DNA from: Syngnathus acus
Taxonomy: Eukaryota > Chordata > Actinopteri > Syngnathiformes > Syngnathidae
Reading direction: 5' to 3'
Assembly: GCF_901709675.1 (NCBI RefSeq)
Contig: NC_051088.1
Coordinates: 434,001-498,000 of the forward strand
Length of the DNA: 64,000 bases
The first letter of the stretch is position 1; each line of letters begins with the position of its first letter. The position numbers were made by a program, and so were the translations under genes. The notes beneath the pieces were generated by a model. That model did not search any database. It had not been told where the DNA came from and was given only the letters and a program-made list of their open reading frames with translations. This document shows positions 21,102 to 32,966 of the stretch, piece after piece.

Positions 21102-21600
21102 TAAACAAAAAAAAAACGTCACAGGAGCAAGAAAGTGAGTTCGGTTGTACTTTATTCTACTGTTTAACCATGTACTCTACTGTACTTACGTACATTATTG
21201 TTGATCGATATTCATACGCAAATCCGTCCAAGTCCTCATCTTCTGTATCCAAATTAAACTGTTGGGCAAGTTCGCCATCTGACATGCCAATTTCTCTCGT
21301 CAGTCTCGTCGTTGTCACGTTGCTCTTCGGCAATGATCCCGGCTTTCCAGGAAGCGGCGGAGGTACGTAAAGTCCTCTGATCGGTTTACCGCCCCGATCT
21401 ATGTAAAACGTAGTGTCCTCTGATTGGTTCATCGGGTCTACATATTACGCCTGTTAATTACGTCTCTGTGTGGCGGAAGCCACACAAAACAACTTTACAG
21501 ACTTGTACAAACGGTAGCATTTATTTATCAATGGCGACGGAGGTACGTACTTTGCACGGACGCTAGTATTATTTACCAATGGTGACGGAGGCACATATTC
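21102..21600. other. Unclassified segment with an acidic minus-strand ORF and short duplications
   Basis: A 91-codon minus-strand ORF (21157-21432) contains DGELAQQFNLDTEDEDLDGF, reminiscent of acidic C-terminal tails of some DDE transposases, but nothing else supports it. The phrase around 21372-21435 (CCTCTGATTGGTTCATCGGG) returns at 21957-22025, and GACGGAGGTACGTA is reiterated at about 21356, 21537 and 21585, so this is probably the decayed remains of an element. Confidence 0.35.
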
Positions 21601-21608
21601 CTCTACAT

Positions 21609-21942
21609 AAGGGGTGTCAAACTCTTTTTTGTCACGGGCCGCATTGTTGTCATAGTTTCCCTCGGAGGGCCATTATGATTGTCAACGTCGTCTATATACA
21701 TACGGTAAAGGCTACACAACAATCTGATGAATAACTAGTTTTGAAATCAGAGATTAGTAGAAATTGTTCAAATAGGTTAAAAAGATGAATGGTAATCACA
21801 ATTGATGGCAATAGCTAAATTTTTAAAAAATGAAGACAATTTGTAATATGAGTAAATGACAAAGTCGATGCAAAAATTTGTCATCGTGGGCCACATAAAA
21901 TGATGTGGCGGGCCGTATCTGCCCATGAGTTTCACACCTATG
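21609..21942. mobile_element. hAT-like non-autonomous element, 334 bp
   Basis: It is flanked by a perfect 8-bp target duplication, CTCTACAT (21601-21608 and 21943-21950). The ends read GGGGTGTCAAACTC and GAGTTTCACACCTATG. The interior shares GGGCCGCATTGTTGTCATAG, GGAGGGCCATTATGA and TGATGTGGCGGGCCGTATCT with the larger element at 50479-51537. No ORF. Confidence 0.9.
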
Positions 21943-21956
21943 CTCTACATGTCACG

Positions 21957-22025
21957 CCCAGTCCTCTGATTGGTCTACCGCCCCGAACTACGTAAAACAT
22001 AATGTCCTCTGATTGGTTCATCGGG
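21957..22025. repeat. Second copy of the 21372-21435 segment
   Basis: AGTCCTCTGATTGGT then CTACCGCCCCGAACTACGTA and GATTGGTTCATCGGG repeat the segment upstream of the hAT insertion with several substitutions, so the hAT element landed in already duplicated DNA. Confidence 0.65.
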
Positions 22026-22051
22026 TGCCAATAAATTAATAATAATAATAA

Positions 22052-23337
22052 CTAGAAAATGCAATTCCTGGAGAAATTGCGTGTGAAGGTTTAAGAGATA
22101 TTTGGGGAATGCTGCAGAATGATGTTTAAAGTTGGAACAGGTTGAATTGGTTGAAAAATGTAGAAATTAGAAGGGAAAAACGAAATTTTGGAAAATTTGG
22201 TGTGAATTTCAAAATTGAAAATGTGGAATATTTGGGAAGTGTGAATTTGTTGAATAGGTAGGCAAAAGAGGAACAGTTAAATTGGAACGGGTTGAATCGG
22301 TTAAAACATGTAGAAACTAGAATTTGCAATTTCTGGAGAAATTGCGTGTGAAGGCGAAGACTATGAATAACTTCTTGGGGAATGCTGCCGAATGATGTTG
22401 AAACGTGTTGAATTACTTGAGAAATGTAGAAAATTTGGAGAATTTGTGGTGAATTTCAAAATTGAAAACTTGTCATTTTTGGTAAGTGGGAAGTTGTGGA
22501 ATAGGTAGGCAAAAGATGAACAGTTGAAAGTTGGAATGGGTTGAATCGGTTGAAAAATGTAGAAATTAGAGTAGAAAAACGAAATTTTGGAGAATTTGGT
22601 TGAATTTCAAATTTGGAATTTTTGGTAAGTGGGAAGCTGTGGAATACATAGTAGGTAGGCAAAAGATGAACAGTTGAAAGTTGGAATGGGTTGAATCGGT
22701 TGGAAAATGTAGAAATTAGAGTAGAAAAACGAAATCTTGGAGAATTTGGTTGAATTTCAAATTTGAAAATTTGGAATTTTTTGTAAGTGGGAAGTCGTGG
22801 AATAGGTAGAAAAAAGATGAAGCTGTGGAATACATAGTAGGTAGGCAAAAGATGAACAGTTGAAAGTTGGAATGGGTTGAATCGGTTGAAAAACGTAGAA
22901 GTTAGAGTAGAAAAACGAAATTTTGGAGAATTTGGTTGAATTTCAAATTTGGAATTTTTGGTAGGTGAGAAGTTGTGGAATAGGTAGGCAAAAGATGAAC
23001 AGTTGAAAGTTGGAATGGGTTGAATCGGTTGAAAAATGTAGAAATTAGAGGTGAAAAATGAAATTTTGTCGAAATTTTAAACGTGAAAACGTGAAATTTT
23101 TGAATTTGGCAATTTTGGGAATGTCGAGAATCTTTCCGAATGTGATTCAAATGTGCTGAATGATGTGGATTTCAAATTGGAACGACGTAAATGTGAAATG
23201 TCGAATGTGCCATTAAGAATGAATGGGGAAATATTTGTCGGAATTTTGCGAATTTTGCGAAAAGGGAAAGTTTTCGGAACGAGAAAAATACAAGCGCTCA
23301 TCTCGTGAATATTTGGAATACGTCAAAAGTGGAATGG
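22052..23337 (-). mobile_element. Helitron-like composite units in inverted orientation (two)
   Basis: Read on the minus strand this is the same repeat as the large array at 24920-45793. Two 3' ends are visible as CTAG plus hairpin at 22052-22076 and 22317-22342 (plus-strand reading CTAG...GCAATTTCTGGAGAAATTGC). The first unit is short and diverged; the second has about five core repeats of the subtype with AATTTTGGAGAATTTGGTTG, then the 5' header (GTGCCATTAAGAATGAATGG; GTTTTCGGAACGAGAAAAA). The header stops abruptly at about 23337 where LTR-element interior begins. Confidence 0.85.
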
Positions 23338-23344
23338 AGTCTGA

Positions 23345-23600
23345 ACCGCGCTCGACGGGAACAGAACCGCACTCGGCGGAAACTCGGGGACAGAACCGCA
23401 CTCGGCGGAAACTCGGGGACAGAACCGCACTCAGCGGAAACTCGGGGAAACAGAACCGCACTCGGTGGAAACCCGGGGAAACAGAACCGCACTCGGCGGA
23501 AACCCGGGGAAACAGAACCGCATTCGGCGGAAACTCTGGGAAATAGAACCGCACTCGGCGGAAACTCGGGGAAACAGAACCGCAATAGGCGGCATACGAA
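23345..23600 (-). repeat. Minisatellite of the LTR element, inverted copy
   Basis: Units of CAGAACCGCACTCGGCGGAA plus ACTCGGGGAAA, the reverse complement of the array at 16215-16655. Confidence 0.88.
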
Positions 23601-24080
23601 AGTCAGCGCCGCAATCGGCGGCATTTGAAAGTCCGGACCGCGATCAGCGGCATTCGGAAGGCGGAGCTGTGGCAGCAGCAAGAGCCACCACGCGCCGCAG
23701 CAGCAAGATCCACCGCGCGCCGCAGCAGTGGGGCCATGGACGATTGCGGGTCCGGCGCAGCTGGCTTGAAGTCTGCTGACGCCCGCGGGTCGTGCGACGC
23801 TGGGGTGGAGCCCGTTGGCGGCCCCGAGTCTGATGGCCCCGGGAGGAACTCCGATGGCGGCCGTGGGTCCGGCGTCGCGGGTGCGGAGTCCGATGACGGT
23901 CACGGAGCCGATGGCGCCGGGAGGAACTCCGATGGCGGCCGCGAGTCCGGCGTCGCTGGAGCAAAGTCCGATGGCGGCCGCGGAGCCCATGGCGCTGGAA
24001 CAAGCTCGGACGACGGACGTCGCAGCGGGAGCTGATGGAGGAAGGTCCAAGCGCTGGTCGCTGTGATGGTCGGATCATTC

Positions 24081-24425
24081 TGTCAAGGATCGGAATGGAG
24101 CAGGGTGACCAAGTGCAGCTTGGACCAGGGTTTATTGACGAAAACAAACTAACAGACTCGGTAAACTGACATAACTCACTAACAAAACCAACAACAGGAC
24201 TGACCGACAAAGACGTGACACAAAAAGACAGGGTGACATTAATAATGATCCGACAGGGGAGTGACACGCAGACAGGACTTAAATACGAGACAGGTAACGA
24301 GAGGCAGGTGACTGTGATCAGTACATTGATTGTGAGTTGACACAGGAACTTGTGTCCGAGTACACAGACGGACAGAAACCATGACAACCTACATATAATA
24401 AAACAACCGGGGACGAGTCGTGACA
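24081..24425 (-). repeat. LTR of the 23338-24425 element
   Basis: Plus-strand borders TGTCAAGGATCGG and GACGAGTCGTGACA, about 345 bp. It aligns with the inverted 379-bp LTR at 15431 through TGCAGCTTGGACCAGGGTTT and ACGAGACAGGTAACGAGAGG, but is much diverged. Confidence 0.8.
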
Positions 24426-24504
24426 GTTTCTTATTTGGATTCAATATACGTATCAATGGGAGAATCCCCGCAAATAAAGATATTTTTGTTGCCTTTTTGT
24501 ATTA
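24426..24504 (-). pseudogene. LINE endonuclease fragment (left part of the interrupted LINE)
   Basis: On the minus strand it reads QKGNKNIFICGDSPID and, after a one-base shift, RILNPNKK. This matches the GDFN-type motif region of LINE endonucleases (here GDSP). It continues, across the 24505-46358 element, the coding segment at 46359-47000. The LTR element abuts it at 24425. Confidence 0.75.
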
Positions 24505-24919
24505 CCGTTTTGGCCCGAATATAAGACGATGTTTTTTACATTGAAATAAGACTGAAAAAGTCGGGGTCGTCTTATATTCGGGGTCTAGACAATATACCGA
24601 TTTTCACTTGTGCGCAGCGGTAAATTAAAGGTTGCTGGTATCGACTGAGTATGTTGCTGTGATCGTGTGCGTCTTTGACACAAAGTGAGTATATACATTT
24701 CATTGTTACTACTGTCCACTGTTGTGCCATTTGTCCGATCGTGGTTTGCTTCGTGTGCACGTCGTTTGATTGACAGCTCCGATGCGCTCCTTTAAGTTTG
24801 CCTCGCATGGTACGAGTAGCCGTTACGCAGCGGCACGGCGACGAATGGTCGGCAACAAATTTTTGTTGTCTCGATCGATTACTTATGTTTGGTGTGTTGC
24901 CTAGAGTATTTCCTTCATT

Positions 24920-25140
24920 GTGTGAAGGCGAAGGCCTTCACCCATATGTTATTCTACTCCATTCACTTTATTATTGTGTGAAGGCGAAGGCCTTCACACA
25001 TATGTTATTCTACTCCATTCACTTTATTATTATTGTGTGAAGGCGAAGGCCTTCACACATATGTTATTCTACTCCATTCGGTTTATTGTGTGAAGGCGAA
25101 GGCCTTCACACATATGTTATTCTACTCCATTCGGTTTATT
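24920..25140 (+). repeat. Four tandem copies of the unit 5' end
   Basis: The palindrome starts at 24920, 24976, 25035 and 25088, each time followed by CATATGTTATTCTACTCCATTC. Only the last copy leads into a full unit. A two-copy version is at 35344-35414. Confidence 0.95.
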
Positions 25141-26312
25141 TATTATTCTATTTTATTCCCGTCACTTTTTTGTCCCGCTTCTTCTTCCACATAATTCATC
25201 CGATTCACTCCATTCCACTTTTGACGTATTCCAAATATTCACGTGATGGGTGCTTCCATTTTCTCGTTCCGAAACTTTCCGTTTTCGCAGAATTCCCAAA
25301 ATTCCGACAATTTTCCCCATTCATTCTTAATGGGACATTCGACATTTCACCTTTTTCACCTCTCATTTCTACATTTTTCAACCGATTAAACCCATTCCAA
25401 CTTTCAACTGTTCATCTTTGCCTACCTATTCCACACTTCCCACTTACCAAAAACTTCACATCTTTTATTTTGAAATTCACACCCAATTCTCCAATATTTC
25501 CTTTTTCCTTCTCCTTTCTACATTTTTCAACCGATTCAACCCATTCCAACTTTCAACTGTTCATCTTTTTCCTACCTATTCCACAACTTCCCACTTACCA
25601 AAAACTTCACATCTTTTATTTTGAAATTCACACCCAATTCTCCAATATTTCCTTTTCCCTTCTCATTTCTACAATTTTTCAACGATTCAACCCATTCCAA
25701 CTTTCAACTGTTCATCATTTTTCTACCTATTCCACAACTTCCCAAAAACTTCACATCTTTTATTTTTGAAATTCACACCCAATTCCTTTTTTCCCTTCTC
25801 ATTTCTACATTTTTCAACCGATTCAACCCATTCCAACTTTCAACTGTTCATCATTTTTCTACCTATTCCACACTTCCCCAAAAACTTCACATCTTTATTT
25901 TGAAATTCACACCCAATTCCTTTTTCCCTTCTCATTTCTACATTTTTCAACCGATTCAACCCATTCCAACTTTCAACTGTTCATCATTTTTCTACCTATT
26001 CCACAACTTCCCAAAAACCTCACATCTTTTATTTTGAAATTCACACCCAATTCCTTTTTCCCTTCTCATTTCTACATTTTTCAACCGATTCAACCCATTC
26101 CAACTTTCAACTGTTCATCATTTTTCTACCTATTCACAACTTCCCACTTACCAAAACTTCACATCTTTTATTTGAAATTCAAACAATTCTCCAAAATTCT
26201 ACATTTCTCAAGTAATTCAACACGTTTCAACGTCATTCGGCAGCATTCCCCGAAGAAGTTATTCATACATTTCGCCTTCACACGCAATTTCTCCAGAAAT
26301 TGCACATTCTAG
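24920..26312 (+). mobile_element. Array unit 1
   Basis: It opens with four copies of the 5' palindrome module, then a subfamily I header, about six core repeats and a full footer (AAGTAATTCAACACGTTTCA; GGCAGCATTCCCCG). CTAG is at 26309-26312. Confidence 0.85.
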
Positions 26313-27731
26313 TTGGTGAAGGCGATGGCCTTCACACATATGTTATTCTACTCCATTTACTTTATTATTATTATTCTATTTTATTCTCCTCACTTTTTTG
26401 TCCCGCTTCTTCTTCCACAAAATTCATCCGATTCACTCCATTCCACTTTTCACGTATTCCAATATTCAGGAAAGGGTGGCTTCCATTTTTCTCGTTCCGA
26501 AAATCTTCCGTTTTCGCAGAATTCCCAAAATTCCGACAAATTTTCCCCATCATTCTTAATGGGACATTCGACATTTCACATTTTTCACCTCTCATTTCTA
26601 CATTTTTTCAACCGATTCAACCCATTCCAACTTTCAACTGTTCATCTTTTGCCTACCTATTCCACAACTTCCCACTTACCAAAAACTTCACATCTTTATT
26701 TGAAATTCACACCCAATTCTCCAATATTCCTTTTTCCCTTCTCATTTCTACATTTTTCAACCGATTCAACCCATTCCAACTTTCAACTGTTCATCATTTT
26801 TCTACCTATTCCACAACTTCCCAAAACCTTCACATCTTTTATTTTGAATTCACACCCAATTCCTTTTTCCCTTCTCATTTCTACATTTTTCAACCGATTC
26901 AACCCATTCCAACTTTCAACTGTTCATCATTTTTCTACCTATTCCACAACCTTCCCACTTACCAAAACTTCACATCTTTTATTTGAAATTCACACCCAAT
27001 TCCTTTTCCCCATCTCATTTCTACATTTTTCAAACCGATTCAACCCATTCCAACTTTCAACTGTTCATCTTTTGCCTACCTATTCCACAACTTCCCACTT
27101 ACCAAAAACTTCACATCTTTTATTTTGAAATTCAACCAAAATTCTCTAAAATTCCGTTTTTCTACTCTAATGTCTACATTTTTCAACCGATTCAACCATT
27201 CCAACTTTCAACTGTTCATCATTTTTCTACCTATTCCACAACTTACCAAAAACTTCACATCTTTTATTTTGAAATTCACACCCAATTCCTTTTTCCCTTC
27301 TCATTTCTACATTTTTCAACCGATTCAACCCATTCCAACTTTTCAACTGTTCATCATTTTTCTACCTATTCCACAACTTCCCAAAAACTTCACATCTTTT
27401 ATTTTGAAATTCACACCCAATTCCTTTTTCCCTTCTCATTTCTACATTTTTCAACCGATTCAACCCATTCCAACTTTCAACTGTTCATCATTTTTCTACC
27501 TATTCCACAACTTCCCACTTACCAAAAACTTCACATCTTTTATTTTGAAATTCACACCCAATTCCTTTTTCCCTTCTCATTTCTACATTTTCAACCGATT
27601 CAACCCATTCCCAACTTTCAACTGTTCATCATTTTTCTACCTATTCCACAACTTCCCACTTACATTCCCCGAAGAAGTTATTCATACATTTCGCCTTCAC
27701 ACGCAATTTCTCCAGAAATTGCACATTCTAG
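26313..27731 (+). mobile_element. Array unit 2
   Basis: A 5' palindrome variant with loop GAT is present (GGTGAAGGC, then GATG). Subfamily I header. The footer is the short version, joining CCCACTTAC directly to ATTCCCCGAAGAAG. Confidence 0.85.
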
Positions 27732-28906
27732 TTATTATTATTCTATTTTATTCCCGTCACTTTTTTGTCCCGCTTCTTCTTCCACATAATTCATCCGATT
27801 CACTCCATTCCACTTTTGACGTATTCCAAATATTCACGTGATGGGTGCTTCCATTTTTCTCGTTCCGAAAACTTTCCGTTTTCGCAGAATTCCCAAAATT
27901 CCGACAAATTTTCCCCATTCATTCTTAATGGGACATTCGACATTTCACATTTTTCACCTCTCATTTCTACATTTTTCAACCGATTCAACCCATTCCAACT
28001 TTCAACTGTTCATCTTTTGCCTACCTATTCCACAACTTCCCACTTACCAAAAACTTCACATCTTTTATTTTGAAATTCACACCCAATTCTCCAATATTTC
28101 CTTTTTCCCTTCTCATTTCTACATTTTTCAACCCATTCCAACTTCAACTGTTCATCTTTTTCCTACCTATTCCACAACTTCCCACTTACCAAAAACTTCA
28201 ATCTTTTATTTTGAAATTCACACCCAATTCTCCAATATTTCCTTTTTCCCTTCTCATTTCTACATTTTTCAACCGATTCAACCCATTCCAACTTTCAACT
28301 GTTCATCATTTTTCTACCTATTCCACAACTTCCCAAAAACTTCACATCTTTATTTTGAAATTCACACCCAATTCCTTTTTCCCTTCTCATTTCTACATTT
28401 TTCAAACCGATTCAACCCATTCCAACTTTCAACTGTTCATCATTTTTCTACCTATTCCACAACTTCCCAAAAACTTCACATCTTTTATTTTGAAATTCAC
28501 ACCCAATTCCTTTTTCCCTTCTCATTTCTACATTTTTCAACCGATTCAACCCATTCCAACTTTCAACTGTTCATCATTTTTCCTACCTATTCCACAACTT
28601 CCCAAAACCTCACATCTTTTATTTTGAAATCACACCCAATTCCTTTTTCCCTTCTCATTTCTACATTTTTCAACCGATTCAACCCATTCCAACTTTCAAC
28701 TGTTCATCATTTTTCTACCTATTCCACAACTTCCCACTTACCAAAACTTCACATCTTTTATTTTGAATTCAACACAAATTCTCCAAAAATTCTACATTTC
28801 TCAAGTAATTTCAACACGTTTCAACGTCATTCGGCAGCATTCCCCGAAGAAGTTATTCATACATTTCGCCTTCACACGCAATTTCTCCAGAAATTGCACA
28901 TTCTAG
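27732..28906 (+). mobile_element. Array unit 3
   Basis: No palindrome; it starts TTATTATTATTCTATTTTAT after the CTAG of unit 2. Subfamily I header, six to seven core repeats and the long footer. Confidence 0.85.
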
Positions 28907-29874
28907 TTATATTTTATTCCTTGTCCAGCTTCTTCTTCCACATAATTCATCCGATTCACTCCATTCCACTTTTGACGTATTCCAAATATTCATGGCATGA
29001 GCGCTTCCATTTTTCTCGTTCCGAAAATCTTCAGTTTTCGCAAAATTCCGACAAATTTTTCCCCATTCATTCTTAATGGCACATTCGACATTTCACAAAC
29101 CTCTCATTTCTACATTTTTCAACCGATTCAACCCATTCCAACTTTCAACCTTTTGCCTACCTATTCCACAACTTCCCACTTCCCAAAAATTCCAAATTTG
29201 AAATTCAACCAATTCTCAAATTTCGTTTTTCTACTCTAATTTCTACATTTTTCAACCGATTCAACCCATTCCAACTTTCAACCTTTTGCCTACCTATTCC
29301 ACAACTTCCCACTTCCCAAAAATTCCAAATTTGAAATTCAACCAAATTCTCAAATTTCGTTTTTTTCTACTCTAATTTCTACATTTTTCAAACCGATTCA
29401 ACCCATTCCAACTTTCAACCTTTTGCCTACCTATTCCACAACTTCCCACTTCCCAAAAATTCCAAATTTGAAATTCAACCAAATTCTCAAATTTCGTTTT
29501 TCTACTCTAATTTCTACATTTTTCAACCGATTCAACCCATTCCAACTTTCAACCTTTTGCCTACCTATTCCACAACTTCCCACTTACCAAAATTCCAAAT
29601 TTGAAATTCAACCAAATTCTCCAAATTTCGTTTTTCTACTCTAATTTCTACATTTTTCAACCGATTCAACCCATTCCAACTTTTCAACTTTTGCCTACTA
29701 TTCCACAACTTCCCACTTACCAAAATTCCAAATTTGAAATTCAACCAAATTCTCCAAAATTTCTACATTTCTCAAGTAATTCAACACGTTTCAAGTCATC
29801 GGCAGCATTCCCCGAAGAAGTTATTCATACATTTCGCCTTCACACGCAATTTCTCCAGAAATTGCACATTCTAG
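28907..29874 (+). mobile_element. Array unit 4
   Basis: No palindrome. Core repeats are the variant with AATTCCAAATTTGAAATTC and TTTCGTTTTTCTACTC, lacking the ATCTTTTATTTTG segment. This is the same variant as in the inverted block 22317-23337 and the end of unit 15. Confidence 0.85.
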
Positions 29875-30847
29875 TTGTGTGAAGGCGAAGGCCTTCACAC
29901 ATATGTTATTCTACACCATTCTCTATTATTATTATTATTCTCTTTTATTCTCCACACTTTTTTGACACGCTTCTTCTTCCACAAAATTCATCCGATTCAC
30001 TCCATTCCACTTTTCACGTATTCCAAATATTCACGACATGAGCGCTTCCATTTTTCTCGTTCCGAAAATTTTCCGTTTTCGCAGAATTCCCAGAATTCCG
30101 ACAAATTTTTCCCATTCATTCTTATGGCACATTCGACATTTCACATTTTCACCTCTCATTTCTACATTTTCAACCGATTCAACCCATTCCAACTTCAACT
30201 GTTCATCTTTTTGCCTACCTATTCCACAACTTCCCAAAAACTTCACATCTTTTATTTTGAAATTCACACCAATTCCTTTTTCCCTTCTCATTTCTACATT
30301 TTTCAACCCGATTCAACCCATTCCAACTTTCAACTGTTCATCATTTTCTACCTATTCCACAACTTCCCACTTACCAAAACTTCACATCTTTTATTTGAAA
30401 TTCACCCCCAATTCTCCAATATTTCCTTTTTCCCTTCTCAATTCTACATTTTTCAACCGATTCAACCCATTCCAACTTCAACTGTCATCATTTTTCTACC
30501 TATTCACAACTTCCCAAAAACTTCACATCTTTATTTGAAATTCACACCCAATTCCTTTTTCCTTTCTCATTTCACATTTTTCAACCGATTCAAACCCATT
30601 CCAACTTTCAACTGTTCATCATTTTTTCCTACCTATTCCACAACTTCCCAAAACTTCACATCTTTTATTTTGAAATTCACACCCAATTCCTTTTTCCCTT
30701 CTCATTTCTACATTTTTCAACCGATTCAACCCATTCCAACTTTCAACCTTTTGCCTACCTATCCACAACTTCCCACTTACATTCCCCGAAGAAGTTATTC
30801 ATACATTTCGCCTTCACACGCAATTCTCCAGAAATTGCACATTCTAG
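29875..30847 (+). mobile_element. Array unit 5
   Basis: It has the palindrome, a subfamily I header and about five core repeats with many one-base indels. The footer is the short version. Confidence 0.85.
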
Positions 30848-32966
30848 TTGTGTGAAGGCGATGGCCTCACACATATGTTATTCTACTTTTTTCACTTTAT
30901 TATTATTATTATTATTATTCTTCTATTTTATTCTCCTCACTTTTCTGTCCCGCTTCTTCTTCCACAAAATTCATCCGATTCACTCCATTCCACTTTTCAC
31001 GGATTCCAAATATTCACGAAAGGGTGGCTTCCATTTTTCTCGTTCCGAAAATTTCCGTTTCGCAAAATTCCCAGAATTCCGACAAATTTTTCCCCATTCA
31101 TTCTTAATGTCACATTCGACATTTCACAAAATTTCGTTTTTTCACCTCTCTCATTTCTACATTTTTCAACCGATTCAACCCATTCCAACTTTCAACTGTT
31201 CATCTTTTGCCTACCTATTCCACAACTTCCCACTTACCAAAAACTTCACATCTTTTATTTGAAATTCAACCAAAATTCTCTAAATTCCGTTTTTTCTACT
31301 CTAATTTCTACATTTTTCAACCGATTCAACCCATTCCAACTTTCAACTGTTCATCTTTTGCCTACCTATTCCACAACTTCCACTTACCAAAACTTCACAT
31401 CTTTATTTGAAATTCAACCAAAATTCTCTAAAATTCCGTTTTTTCTACTCTAATTTCTACATTTTTCAACCGATTCAACCCATTCCAACTTTCAACTGTT
31501 CATCTTTTGCCTACCTATTCCACAACTTCCCACTTACCAAAAACTTCACATCTTTTATTTTGAAATTCACCCCCAATTCTCCAATATTTCCTTTTTCCCT
31601 TCTCATTTCTACATTTTTCAACCGATTCAACCCATTCCAACTTTCAACTGTTCATCTTTTGCCTACCTATTCCACAACTTCCCACTTACCAAAAACTTCA
31701 CATCTTTTATTTTGAAATTCACACCAAATTCCTTTTTCCCTTCTCATTTCTACATTTTCAACGATTCAACCCATTCCAACTTTCAACTGTTCATCATTTT
31801 CTACCTATTCCACAACTTCCCAAAAACTTACATCTTTTATTTTGAAATTCACACCCAATTCCTTTTTCCCTTCTCATTTCTACATTTTTCAACCGATTCA
31901 ACCCATTCCAACTTTCAACTGTTCATCATTTTTCTACCTATTCCACAACTTCCCCTCTTACCAAAAACTTCACATCTTTATTTTGAAATTCACACCCAAT
32001 TCCTTTTCCCTTCTCATTCTACATTTTTCAACCGATTCAACCCATTCCAACTTTCAACTGTTATCTTTTGCCTACCTATTCCACAACTTCCCACTTCCCA
32101 AAACTTCACATTCTTTTATTTTGAAATTCACACCCAATTCTCCAATATTTCCTTTTTCCCTTCTCATTTCTACATTTTTCAACCGATTCAACCCATTCCA
32201 ACTTTCAACTGTTCATCATTTTTCTACCTATTCCACAACTTCCCCAAAACTTCACATCTTTTATTTTGAAATTCACACCCATTCCTTTTTCCCTTCTCAT
32301 TTCTACATTTTTCAACCGATTCAACCCATTCCAACTTTCAACTGTTCATCATTTTTTCTACCTATTCCACAACTTCCCACTTACCAAAAACTTCACATCT
32401 TTTATTTTGAAATTCACACCCAATTCCTTTTCCCCATCTCATTTCTACATTTTTCAACCGATTCAACCCATTCCAACTTTCAAACTGTTCATCATTGTTC
32501 TACCTATTCCACAACTTCCCACTTACCAAAACTTCACATCTTTTATTTTGAAATTCACACCAAATTCCTTTTTTCCCTTCTCATTTCTACATTTTTCAAC
32601 CGATTCAACCCATTCCAACTTTTCAACTGTTCATCATTTTTCTACCTATCCACAACTTCCCAAAAACCTCACATCTTTATTTTGAAATTCACACCCAATT
32701 CCTTTTTCCCTTCTCATTTTCTACATTTTTCAACCGATTCAACCCATTCCACTTTCAACTGTTCATCTTTGCCTACCTATTCCACAACTTCCCCACTTAC
32801 CAAAAACTTCACATCTTTTATTTTGAAATTCAACACAAATTCTCCAAAATTTCTACATTTCTCAAGTAATTCAACACGTTTCAACGTCATTCGGCAGCAT
32901 TCCCCGAAGAAGTTATTCATACATTTCGCCTTCACACGCAATTTCTCCAGAAATTGCACATTCTAG
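30848..32966 (+). mobile_element. Array unit 6
   Basis: A palindrome with a damaged right arm (GATGGCCTCACAC). The header contains CATTCGACATTTCACAAAAT. About twelve core repeats of mixed types and a long footer. Confidence 0.85.

Larger units (their letters stand above)
23338..24425 (-). mobile_element. Non-autonomous LTR element copy, 3' LTR missing
   Basis: An inverted, older relative of 15431-17164. From high to low coordinates: an LTR (24425-24081), a GC-rich interior with GCGGCCGCCATCGG-type blocks, the ~30-bp minisatellite (about 23600-23345), then a direct join to Helitron-like header DNA instead of a second LTR. The frames across it are not conserved enough to suggest a protein. Confidence 0.85.
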
